Positions 34,632 to 44,475 of a stretch of 64,000 nucleotides of DNA are shown here, piece by piece (the first letter of the stretch is position 1; every line of letters begins with the position of its first letter). The notes under the pieces are model-generated. The model was not told the DNA's origin. It was given only the letters and a program-made list of their open reading frames with translations, and did no database searches. The stretch is taken from positions 46,506,506-46,570,505 of the forward strand of contig BRKX01000014.1 of the NCBI GenBank assembly GCA_026008535.1, in the 5' to 3' direction. A program made the position numbers and the translations under genes. Source of the DNA: Perilla frutescens (taxonomy: Eukaryota; Streptophyta; Magnoliopsida; Lamiales; Lamiaceae).

Positions 34632-36329
34632 TGTAATAGCCCGGTCCCGAGATAGGGATTTTCGAGTGGGGACGGGGTGTTATTAAGGGATTAACGAATA
34701 AAGATAGGGGATTTATCAAGAAGTTTAAGAATCAAGACGTGCTTTAGATGTTGAATGGTGATGCTCGGGTTTACTTGGATTAAAAGAAAGCATGCTTAAG
34801 CGGAATGAAACGGCTAACTAATCAGATACTAACTTGTTAGACCTCTTTGCAGATGAACGGAGGTCATACTCAAAAGCAGAGATAAACATAATATGCATCT
34901 TATAAGTATTAGATCGTTCCTGAGGAGATTATTCATAGATTCTTGCTAAACATAATAGGACTTAAACAGAATTGAAAAGAGTGTATCAGAGTAGCGGATC
35001 ACAAAGTGGGATTTCATGGAAACATTAGATAATAACAAAACAGTCTTGGCAACCAACCCACATTCACAGCCACCAGCATCCTCAGCATCGCAACCTGAAA
35101 ACATTTAAAAAGAGGGGGCATGAGCACTAATGTACTCAGTGGGTTTTAGCGAAAATGCTTTTATAACTTTCAAGATATCTAATGATTAATAGACGGTATA
35201 CGGAGAGCAAAACGCAAAAGCCCTCTCCGTATCCGTAAAACCTTTTCTTTTCTTTTGGGCCCAACTTGGCTCAAACCTGTCGTCAACTGTACCCTTAGGC
35301 ATGCCATAGGATAGAAGAGGGGTTACCTCAAATATCCGAACGAGTTTGCGAGGGAAAAGCCCCTCAGCGACTACCTTAATAGTTCTGAGCTCGAGTCCTG
35401 CCTGAGTGGATGCTAGGTCCATCTCTTCCTATTCTTGCTAACATTACCAGGCTTTGAACAATGTCTAAGGCTAGTATCTTATCACTACATGATCTCGGCC
35501 TACAAAGGGGGTAAAGCTACCCTAACAAGGCAATCCTTAATCCTTAACTATACGAGCTTTATTAAAGCATAAACATTCAAGTACGAAGAAATGAACGCGG
35601 ATAAACATCGTTTGCAAATAAAGCAATTCTAAACACTTCATGCTATCATAAATTGTAAATAAACAATTCTAGCATATCTAAACATACTTGAGAGCTCACT
35701 TAACTTATACTAGCTTTCTTTACTTTATCTAACCCAAATAATAATTCAGCATAATCATGCATAACTCCATTTATTCCTTTCCTTGTACAGAGATCAAACA
35801 GGTTGAGCGAAATACTTTGTTGGATATCTCATTTGCCCTAACATGCTTCTAGAGCTTATTAGCTCAAACTTTAGATGAGTATAGATTTACCCACCTTGAT
35901 TACGGAACGGAAGACGAGGCAACGAGCTGGTGCTTTTCCTTAGTATTTCTCCGAGGCTCGATTCCTCCTACAAAAGTCGAATCGTCGACTTAGAAGCCTT
36001 CTTCGAAGATTTCTAATAACATGATATTAAGTAACACCCAACTAATATTCTCTTAGCTAGGACTTAACATGGATAGCACGACTTTGACTTAATAAGGGGA
36101 TCGAGAATGGTTTAATTTATTTAAGAAACCTCTGGACTCGATCTCTAAATTTTTGACGGAAAATAACTCAATATCTTATACGAAATAATTTGAAATTAAC
36201 ATGAATACCTTACTATAATTTAAACTTGAACATAGCTTAAAAGTATCATAATTTTAAAGACTCGAAAAGATCGGAAAGAAGGGGCACGGGAATAGCTGGA
36301 AAGAACGGAAACGAAACAACACGGAAAAG

Positions 36330-36480
36330 GGAGGGGGGGCGCCGCGGGGCTACCCTACCCCGGCGGGCTACCCGCCACCGCGGGGCTACTAGCCCCGGCG
36401 GGCACTCCGCCCCCGGCGGGCTCCCCCGCCCCCGGCGGGCACGGCGCGGCCGTGGGGGGTGTGGCGCGGCGGCGCTCACC
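36330..36480. repeat. GC-rich internally repetitive block in LTR A
   Basis: This is built from short variants of GCCCCGGCGGG and GCCGCGGGGCTACC and is nearly pure G/C in an otherwise A/T-rich LTR. The long ORF through it (Arg/Pro-rich) has no coding character. The mirror copy is at about 44773-44923. The older A LTRs (about 680-760 and 5945-6130) have a GC block in the same place but with different sequence. Confidence 0.75.
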
Positions 36481-36553
36481 CCCCCGTGGGGCTCTCTCTC
36501 CCTCTTTTCTCTCTCTCATCATCTGGGTTCCTTTTTTAACGTGTTCTTCAACT

Positions 36554-36594
36554 GTTCTTCGTGTTCGTTGATTTCTTCGACGAACACGAAGAAC
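36554..36594. repeat. Perfect 15-bp hairpin in LTR A
   Basis: GTTCTTCGTGTTCGT (36554-36568) and its reverse complement (36580-36594) are separated by 11 bases, with extra GTTCTTC/GAACACG repeats on both sides. The mirror copy is at about 44659-44699. A degraded version occurs in the older LTR near 5885-5925. Confidence 0.85.
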
Positions 36595-37937
36595 ACGAAG
36601 AACAATTAACCCGGATTTTTATAAAAACAACGTACATGAATTTAACATGCAATAATATGCTTTTAACTTAAAAAATAATTTTGGCATTACAACGGTATAA
36701 ACACGAGAATCCTCCGAAATAAATAAATATGACTTGAACGGAATTTAACGGAATAACGGAGTTAATCTTCTAGAATAATAATAACGAAAATAAGACGAGA
36801 AATATAACGTAAGCGTTATTATTTTGGAACTTCACTATGAATCGAAATACTACTTTAGACGAACAATAATGAAGAACGCGAAGAACATAAAGAACGGAAA
36901 GTAAGTGCGGAATTTAAAAGACGGAAAAGAAATAGGATCGAGATCGACGAATAAGAATGGACGGGGTTAGGTGCGTCGAAGGAATGTGGCTAGCTCGGCG
37001 TCTCGTCGAGTCACAACGGCGGCAGAGCCACCTGCTACGATTTCAATGGCGCCCCTAGCACATTCCCTCACCGCATCCCTTCCACGCCACTCCGCTCGTC
37101 GTCTTGAAGAACATTCATGAAGAACGATTTTTACTTCGACAGAACCTTCTCGGCTTTCAAAGCTTTTCACCCTCTCGATTTAGAAGTGAAGTGGATGTGA
37201 AAGGAGCAAGAATTACTAAAGGGGTGGTCCCTTATATATAGGAAAAGCTTTGGCTTCCCTTGGAAGCCATTGCTGTGCAGGAATACTGCAAAAGTTACCC
37301 CGGGTTCGGTTAAAAGCTGCTTTATTCGATGTCGAGGTCCAAATGACTTCAGACACGAAATCTAAAAATACCGGGAGACTCATTGGCTCGAATACTAGTG
37401 AACCAACTTGTTTCGTGAAGAAGACGGATTCGTCAGAAGGAAGACGAGCAAAGATTCCCTTTTTGGAATTACTTTTACTATTCACTCAGACTGACAGATT
37501 TGGCTCCCGAGCGTTCGATTGATCTCAGAATGTCAATCCGTGAACGCCAACGGAATCCTTGAGTCATTTCCCATAAGAGGGGCATGACAGAACTGGACTT
37601 GGATTAACGAGGAGGATTTCGTAAATTTCTCAAAACACGAACGCACGCAATAGTTACTATTCATTCTTCTTTTAAATGCGTTTTTCATTACCGGGAACTC
37701 AAATGACTTCATAATTAAAATCCGAAAACACCGGCATGCTCCTTGAGTTAATACCTTTCTAACGGGACCACGGATGGTCATAAAATAGTTAAAATCACAT
37801 TTCTCAAAAAGACGATCTGACTCCTAAAGTCGTGACTGACATCCAACCTTAGCTAATCTTAATTAAATTCCTTCTTAAATTAATTAACTTGTCATTAACA
37901 TTCCTCTAAACCTTATTCAGAAATCTGGGGTATTATA

Positions 37938-37951
37938 TCCTACCCTCCTTA
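37938..37951 (-). other. Polypurine tract of element A
   Basis: In minus sense it is AAGGAGGGTAGGA, directly before the 3' LTR. It is nearly the same as the tract of element B. Confidence 0.75.
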
Positions 37952-37975
37952 AATAAAATTTGGTCCCGAAATTTA

Positions 37976-40900
37976 CTAACCATGATAAGCGATATCAGGG
38001 TACTTCTTGAGCAACTCGGATTCAAGCTCCCAAGTTGCTTCCTTCGAACCATGGTGGTTCCAGATTACTTTCACAAGATCGATCTCCTTATTTCTCAGCT
38101 TCTGAATTTTTCGATCCACCATGGCTTGAGGTTTTTCTTCATAGTCCATGTCCTCATTCAGGACTATTTCTTCCTTGCTAATCACGTGTTTTGGATCAAA
38201 CACGTATTTCCGTAACATTGAGACATGAAAGACATCATGCACGTTACTCAGGTTGGGTGGTAAGGCCAACCTGTAGGCTACTTCATTCACCTTTTCTAAG
38301 ATCTCAAAAGGTCTAATAAATCTGGGCCTTAATTTGCTTCGTTTGCCAAAACGAATTATTCCTTTTGATGGAGACACCTTCAAAAATACTTTATCTCCAA
38401 TATCGAAACTGAGCCTTGTCCTCCTCTCATCTGCGTAGGCCTTCTGCCTATCTTGAGCTTCCTTGATGCGTTGACGAATGAGCTCGATTTTCTGAACGGC
38501 CTCCTGGACCATCTCGGGTCCAAGTATCCTTTTCTCTCCGACCTCGTCCCAATATAGGGGCGATCTACACTTCTTTCCATAAAGGGCTTCATAAGAGGCC
38601 ATGCCGATCGATGTCTGGTAGCTTTTGTTATAGGCAAATTCTACCAAAGGCAGTAACTCCTCCCAATTGCCTCCTTGATCGATGATGACTCCTCTAAGCA
38701 TGTCTTCTAGAATCTGGATGGTACTTTCAGATTGGCCATCCGTTTGAGGATGGAACGCTGTGCTAAAGTTGAGCTTTGATCCCATTGCATCTTGTAAGCT
38801 CCTCCAGAATCTTGATGTAAATCTTGAATCACGGTCCGATGTAATCGAGACCGGCACTCCATGCAAACGCACAATTTCCTTAACAGCATCCTAACAATCG
38901 AGACTGGGCTAGTTGATCTAGTCCGTCCGTCATCCTAACAACAACAAAATGTGCCGATTTAGATAATCGATCAACGATTACCCAAATGGCGGTATTTCCC
39001 CGCTTGGACCTTGGCAATCCTACGACAAAGTCCATGTTGATATGATCCCACTTCCATTCAGGAATTTCTAGGGGTTGAAGCAAACCAGAAGGTTTTTGAT
39101 GCAAAGCTTTCACTTGTTGACAACTCAAACACCTTTCCACGAAGGCGGCTATTTCTTTTTCATGTTATTCCACCAGAAGTTCCTCTTGAGGTCTTGGTAC
39201 ATCTTGGTGCTTCCGGGATGTGCTGTATATGGCGTGTCGTGTGCTTCGCACATGATTTCCTCCTTTAGTCCTCCTTTGCTAGGCACACAAAGCCTTCCTT
39301 TGAACAAGAGTGCGTTGTCGGCGGCTTCCGCGAATTCTTGAGAGTTATCAGTTCGCGCTTCAACCCTTTTCTTTTCGAGAAACTCGTCTCCTCTCTGGGC
39401 TTGAATTATCCTTTACCTTAGGTCGGGCTGAGCGACTGTCGCGGAAATTTGAGCTTGAATGGTCTCGGGTGGTGTTAGCACCTCGATCTTTAACTTCTCG
39501 AACTCCTTGCGAAGATCTTCCTGAGCTGAAACGAGTCCTAACTCTGCCTTCTCTTTTCTACTTAGGGCATCTGCTACTACATTTGCTTTCCCTGGGTGGT
39601 AGTGGATCGTACAGTCATAGTCTTTTACGAGTTCTATCCATCTTCTTTGTCTCATGTTAAGATCTTTTTGCTCGAAGAAATACTTCAAGCTTTTGTGATC
39701 TGAGAAGATCTCACACTTAGCTCCGTAGAGGTAGTGCCTCCAGATCTTCAGCGCATGAATGACCGCTGCTAGTTCTAAGTCATGCATCGGGTAGTTTTGT
39801 TCGTGATTCTTAACCTGTCTAGAAGCATAAGCAATCACCTTTCTTCTCTGCATTAGCACGCATCCTAATCCCTTACTCGATGCGTCTACGTAGACCACGA
39901 AATCTTCATTTCCTTCTGGGATGGCTAAAACAGGGGCTGTGGTTAGCATCTTTTTCAAGGTTTGAAAACTTTCCTCACATTCAGGCGTCCATTTGAACTT
40001 GGAGTCCTTCTGTAGCAGTCGCGTCATAGGCTTGGATATAGTCGAGAATCCTTCAATGAATCTGCGATAGTATCTAGCGAGTCCTAGGAAACTCCTTATC
40101 TCGTTCACACTTCTTGGAGACTTCCAGTTCCTTACAGCTTCAATCTTGGCCGGATCCACCTTGATTCCTTCTACCGAGACTATATAACCTAGAAACGTTA
40201 CTTCTTTGAGCCAAAACTCACATTTGCTGAACTTAGCATAAAGCTTTTCTCTTTTTAAGGTTTCTAGCACCACTCTTAGGTGTTCCTGATGTTCTTCCTC
40301 ATCCTTGGAATAGATGAGAATATCATCTATGAAAACTAGGACAAACTTATCAAGGTACGGGTGAAAAACCCGGTTCATTAAATCCATGAACACTGCTGGG
40401 GCGTTGGTTAATCCGAATGGCATTACCACAAACTCATAGTGCCCATAGCGAGTTCTAAAAGCGGTCTTAAGGATATCCTCCTTTCGGATTTTTAATTGAT
40501 GGTACCCAGATCTTAAGTCTATCTTGGAGAAGACACTTGCTCCCTTGAGTTGATCGAAGAGATCGTCTATTCTTGGGAGAGGGTATCGATTCTTGATGGT
40601 TAGCTTATTAAGCTTTCTATAGTCGATGCACATTCTTAACGTGCCATCCTTTTTCTTTACAAACAAGATTGGGGCTCCCCAAGGCGACACACTAGGTTGG
40701 ATAAAACCTAGGTCTAGTAACTCTTGCAGTTGAACTTTGAGTTCTTGCAACTCCTTAGGCGCCATTCTGTAGGGGGCTTTTGAAACTGGGGCGGCTCCTG
40801 GTTCCAACTTGATAGCGAACTCCACTTGCCTGTCTGGAGGTAGTCCTGGCAGCTCCTTTGGGAATACGTCGGGATATTCTCTTACGACTGGAACGTCTTC

Positions 40901-41377
40901 GATGGAAAGCTCTCCTCCCTCTTTCCTTATTAGGTTAACTAAAAATGCTTGGCAGTCGTTCTTCCTTATCATCTTGGTGGCCTTTAGGGCGGATATCACT
41001 GGGATTTTGGTTCCCAGCCTTGATCCGTAGATTTTCACCTCGGGTTTCCCGGGTGGTCGAAATGTTACCTCCCTCTCGGGGTAGCTTATGGAAGCATTAG
41101 CTGATGCTAACCAATCCATTCCTAGGATTATGTCGAAGTCCTGAATCTTTATCACATAAAGATTTGACTTAAAGTTTTCCCCTTCTATGTTCAATTCTAG
41201 GTTAGGGCATACCTTCCTAGACATCATTTTCTTTCCAGAGGGAATACTTATTTCAAGGGCATTCTCGGCATTCTCGGGTTCAATCTTCAGTTTCTTACAA
41301 ACAGACTCAACTATAAACGAATGCGATGCTCCTGTGTCAAAGAGAGCTAAAACTGGCGTCTCGAGGAGGGTAATCAT
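37976..41377 (-). pseudogene. Element A pol: protease, RT, RNase H, integrase, chromodomain
   Basis: 41377-39413 is an open run. Protease has the intact active site ALFDTGASHSFIV. RT: RMCIDYRKLNKLTIKNRYP, FGLTNAPAVFMDLMNRVF, catalytic FIDDILIYS. RNase H: YVDASSKGLGCVLMQRRK to VVADALSRKEKAEL. A stop at 39413 (TAA where lysine is expected) ends it. Integrase continues: zinc domain (VERCLSCQQVKALHQKP), a 1-base loss near 39150, core (INMDFVVGLPRSKRGNTAIW), and a small insertion with frameshift near 38890. Then HGVPVSITSDRDSRFTSRFW, AFHPQTDGQSE and the chromodomain (PQAMVDRKIQKLRNKEIDLV, ATWELESELLKKYPDI). It is much better preserved than element B but cannot encode a full polyprotein. Confidence 0.9.
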
Positions 41378-41545
41378 ACCTGCTAGATTACCTGGGGCCT
41401 TCGCAACTTGTTGTTGATTGAGAGCATAAGTACGAGCTGGCTGAGGCGGCCTTTGTCCTTGATTGGACCTTTGATCTCGCCCTTGGTTCGGTCTCGGGTT
41501 CAGTCCCGGCCTTTGACCCTGAGGTCCTCCTTGCTGCAGTCTTGG

Positions 41546-42472
41546 CTAGTTTCCAGGAAGTTGCTGAAGTGGTTGCGGGTACATGGGTTGCTGTGGTGTT
41601 TGGGATCGTTGGTTGTTTCCTTTAGGACACTCTCTCTTGAAGTGCCCCTCCTCACCACAGTTGTAGCACCTAGTTAGATTTGCTCGACAGACTCCAGGAT
41701 GCATTCTTCCGCACTTTTGACACGGCCTAAAACTAGGGGCGTTGCTAAGTTGATTTCGAGGCACCCCTGACTCTCGGTTTTGCCAGTGGGGTTTCTTCCT
41801 TCTGTCATCCCTTCTTCCCCCTTCCCACTTCCTTTTCCCCTTCGGATCATTAGACGACTGAGTGGGCTGAATCTTCTGAGGAAAGATGGCCTCTATGCTC
41901 AATGCTTTGGCTAAGGTTCGGGCATAAGACATGTCTTCTTGCCCAGCGAGGGCTATGCCAATCTCGGATCTGAGTCCTTTCTTGAACTTGCGTGCTTTCT
42001 TCCCGTCTGTGTCCACTAGATGTGGAGCATGCCTTGACAACTGGTTGAATTCTCTATCGTATTCCGACACTGTCTTATTCCCTTGCTTTAGATTCCAAAA
42101 CTCCATCTCTTTTGCCTCTCGGTAACAATCCGGGATATATTTCTGATACAGATCATGCTTGAAATCTTCCCAACTATAGTCTTCCCATTGAACCGGGGTT
42201 ATGGTCCTTCGTACGGACTCCCACCAGTAGTCCGCATCCTCCGTTAACATGAAAAGAGCGCAACTTAGTTTCTCTCCTTCAGAGAAAGCTATGAAATCGA
42301 AGATTCGTTCTAAGGAGCGAACCCATTTTTCGGCATCCATTGGATCTCCTAAACCATTAAACGATGGAGGGTTGTGTTTGAGAAACACACTTTCGGCTTT
42401 TGGACAGAGGTTTGGGGCTTGCTCAGGTTCGTTCTCATCCTCATTCTTGGCTTGACGTCTTCGAGGCGGCAT
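41546..42472 (-). pseudogene. Element A gag
   Basis: A 308-codon open run starting MPPRRRQAKNEDENEPEQAP. Gag core: PPSFNGLGDPMDAEKWVRSL, LFMLTEDADYWWESVRR, WEDFKHDLYQKYIPDCYREA, SEYDREFNQLSRHAPHLVD. Two cysteine clusters follow: CQKCGRMHPGVC, and a classical zinc knuckle CYNCGEEGHFKREC that binds RNA. A TAG at 41546, probably from a glutamine codon, is the only break before protease, which is 56 codons downstream in the same frame. Without that stop, Gag and Pol would be one protein, as is usual for Tekay elements. Confidence 0.9.
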
Positions 42473-42827
42473 TCTAAAGAACTAGATATTAGCGAGGTTT
42501 GATTAAATTTACACAAAGCAAGAATGCCTCTTGATAAGGTCTTTTAATTGCACAAGATAGATAAAACGAAAATTTAGACGTCATTCAAACATGATGGGAA
42601 AATTGCCTCATTTTAGAGGACTTTGGCATCGATATAGTAAATTATGGATTACACCCGGGATAGGGCAGTCTCTTGGAAAATTCACTGCCACTATTGGGTT
42701 TTGAAATCTTAAAGCATCTATTACATATTAAAGTCTTGGTCAGAGCGAATATTAGATTACAGACAAACAGATGGATTAGATATCTAGGTGTTCTAACAGC
42801 AACACCTTCTACATCTCCTTTCTATGC
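42473..42827. other. Element A spacer between accessory ORF and gag
   Basis: About 355 bp without an ORF on the coding strand. It is A/T-rich with no recognisable motif. It separates the stop of the 257-codon accessory ORF from the gag start. Confidence 0.5.
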
Positions 42828-43601
42828 TTAATCATGAGCCGGGCCTTTACCCTTCTCCTTGCATAGCGATCCTACTTCCTCTTCGCCTTCTTCCGGGTCC
42901 TCGTCTTCTTCTTCTTCGTCTCCAATATCAACCGTTTCCGGGACGGTGAACTTGAATGTCCTCATGCGAACACTCCCTTCAGGATACTGATGGGGCATAC
43001 ACTGTCCCAGACCCTGAGAAGCGGACACAGGGGTCCACTGGTTCACTTGAGGAGTGCAGGAGAATAGGGACTCGGTGTGGTTCACGATTCGGACATTTGA
43101 GGGTCCTACCCCTGCGGTTCCTTCGTCGTGAGGGCGTGGCACTTGAAATCCAGGGGGACTTTTGAGAGTCGCCCTTTGCAATTCTAGTTCTACCACGAGA
43201 GAGGGATTTTGCTCATCTTCTTGCTGCTCGGCTAAGGCGTGCACGTGGCCATACTCCGATACCCACCGAGCCATTAAGGCTGACGAGAATTCCGTCAGAT
43301 TTCCGATCTCAGCGTACGTCTCGGGATCGCGGGTGATCGTGCTTTGCAGGATACGGTACATTGTAGGCCTCCAAGCAGGTGGCGCATGCTCACACATGTG
43401 GATGCACGTTTCCAAGTCGGATACACTCTCGGGCTCCCCTCCGTAGCCATTTGCCCAAGCCCACCTTTCGAGGTATCTCGCCATGTAGGACAGCAACTGT
43501 TCGTTACCATTCCAAGTTTCTCTTTTGAATCTCTCAACTCTTTCTTGCACAGGGCGGAAAAGAGGCACGCTCTTCCTAGCTGTCGAACGACGCTTAACCA
43601 T
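42828..43601 (-). CDS. Accessory ORF of element A, function unknown
   Basis: An intact 257-codon ORF on the element's coding strand, between the primer-binding site and gag. The start, MVKRRSTARKSVPLF, is basic. The middle is tryptophan-rich (LSYMARYLERWAWANGYGG, CEHAPPAWRPTMYRIL) with helical character and two cysteines. It ends in an acidic stretch (DIGDEEEEDEDPEEGEEEVG) and a lysine-rich tip (KEKGKGPAHD). I recognise no family. Tekay elements usually have only gag-pol, so an extra ORF here is unusual. It is uninterrupted while the gag-pol beside it has two stops and two frameshifts. Expression could come from the LTR promoter as the first ORF of the transcript. It could be a captured host gene piece or a Gag-like accessory protein; neither is shown. 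Confidence 0.6.
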   Translation of the reverse strand: MVKRRSTARKSVPLFRPVQERVERFKRETWNGNEQLLSYMARYLERWAWANGYGGEPESVSDLETCIHMCEHAPPAWRPTMYRILQSTITRDPETYAEIGNLTEFSSALMARWVSEYGHVHALAEQQEDEQNPSLVVELELQRATLKSPPGFQVPRPHDEGTAGVGPSNVRIVNHTESLFSCTPQVNQWTPVSASQGLGQCMPHQYPEGSVRMRTFKFTVPETVDIGDEEEEDEDPEEGEEEVGSLCKEKGKGPAHD

Positions 43602-44130
43602 CTAGAAGAGAATAACTTAATCAGTCTAGATTCAAAAAGGGAGACCTAAGGTCCTCCTAATGTCTGGATTAATCTTGCATGCTTAATTCCATTTTATGAA
43701 GCAGTTGACAACTTTTATAAAAATTTTGGTGCCCAAAGTTCTTTAAACATACATTGTTTTCCTTTTCTTTTGAGTCAAAATTTCGAGAGATGATTTTTAA
43801 GTCATTTTGGAATAGAGAAATCTTTTCACAAACTTTCCATCTGGGAAATCATCTTACCCGAACACCTTTTACTTGGAATTTCATTCTCACGGTTTTTCTC
43901 TTATCCATAAAACAGGTATGCTTGCTCAAATCTTTTCCCTTCCTGTATTCCAAAATCATGAATCTAAAATCCAAAATTTATATGCTATCATACCTTGATT
44001 TTTGGTTGAGAGTGCGAGGGTGATGGCGAGCTGTGGGTTGCTGCTTTAACTTATCAGAGAACAACTTATATCCACATAGACTTATTAACTTATTTCAAAC
44101 AAAGAGACAGGTCTGCAGAGTTGCAAACTT
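43602..44130. other. Untranslated leader of element A
   Basis: About 530 bp between the primer-binding site and the accessory ORF. It is A/T-rich with only chance ORFs (a plus-strand one at 43754-44023 lies opposite the element's sense and has no recognisable domain). Confidence 0.5.
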
Positions 44131-44142
44131 GCTCTGATACCA
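44131..44142 (-). other. Primer-binding site of element A
   Basis: In minus sense it is TGGTATCAGAGC, the exact initiator-methionine tRNA primer sequence, two bases from the LTR end at 44145. It confirms the element's orientation and marks the inner edge of its 5' LTR. Confidence 0.9.
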
Positions 44143-44144
44143 AC

Positions 44145-44475
44145 TGTAACAGCCCGGTCCCGAGATAGGGATTTTCGAGTGGGGACGGGGTGTTATTAAG
44201 GGATTAACGAATAAAGATAGGGGATTTATCAAGAAGTTTAAGAATCAAGACGTGCTTTAGAAGTTGAATGGTGATGCTCGGGTTTACTTGGATTAAAAGA
44301 AAGCATGCTTAAGCGGAATGAAACGGCTAACTAATCAGATACTAACTTGTTAGACCTCTTTGCAGATGAACGGAGGTCATACTCAAAAGCAGAGATAAAC
44401 ATAATATGCATCTTATAAGTATTAGATCGTTCCTGAGGAGATTATTCATAGATTCTTGCTAAACATAATAGGACT
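44145..44475 (-). mobile_element. Remnant of the 5' LTR of element A
   Basis: 331 bp in register with 34632-34962 of the 3' LTR, almost identical. After AGGACTTA it turns into sequence of the opposite orientation (the inverted-repeat arm). The promoter part of this LTR is gone from this position. Confidence 0.88.

Larger units (their letters stand above)
31792..36778. repeat. Inverted duplication, left arm
   Basis: This is the reverse complement of 44475-49461, base for base with a constant coordinate sum of 81253 and only a handful of substitutions noticed (for example near 33876, 34120, 35595, 35623, 36395 and 36500). It contains the end of C2 integrase, the C2-type LTR, the start of C4 gag with leader (minus strand), and the outer two thirds of the 3' LTR of element A. 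The inner flank (36779 on) is continuous A LTR. The outer flank (31791 and before) is C1, so the outer edge is the chimeric join. Confidence 0.93.
34632..37937 (-). mobile_element. 3' LTR of element A
   Basis: 3306 bp. On the plus strand it starts TGTAATAGCCCGG and ends GGTATTATA, where TTACA would be expected, so the terminal C has probably changed to T. TATA box on the minus strand at 37233-37240. A 15-bp perfect hairpin lies at 36554-36594 and an extremely GC-rich block at about 36330-36480. The left two thirds form part of the inverted-repeat arm. The outer flank is C4 leader. Confidence 0.9.
34632..44475 (-). mobile_element. Tekay-type Ty3/gypsy element A with rearranged 5' LTR
   Basis: Minus-strand element: 5' LTR end (44475-44145), primer-binding site, accessory ORF, gag, pol, polypurine tract, complete 3' LTR (37937-34632, 3306 bp). 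Only 331 bp of the 5' LTR remain in register before the sequence turns round into the inverted-repeat arm, so the element has no normal outer 5' boundary or target duplication. Gag-pol is one frame with two stops and two frameshifts. The Tekay/Del lineage is recognised from integrase, chromodomain, initiator-Met primer site and the TTCGGGACCAAATTTT run before the polypurine tract. Confidence 0.88.

Noticed and set aside
36246..36479. Arg/Pro-rich ORF in the GC block (also at 44774-45007).
   Set aside because: Open only because of extreme GC content and low complexity; no domain. It lies in LTR sequence.
44131..44142. A tRNA gene fragment.
   Set aside because: Only 12 bases match the tRNA 3' end, adjacent to an LTR; it is a primer-binding site.
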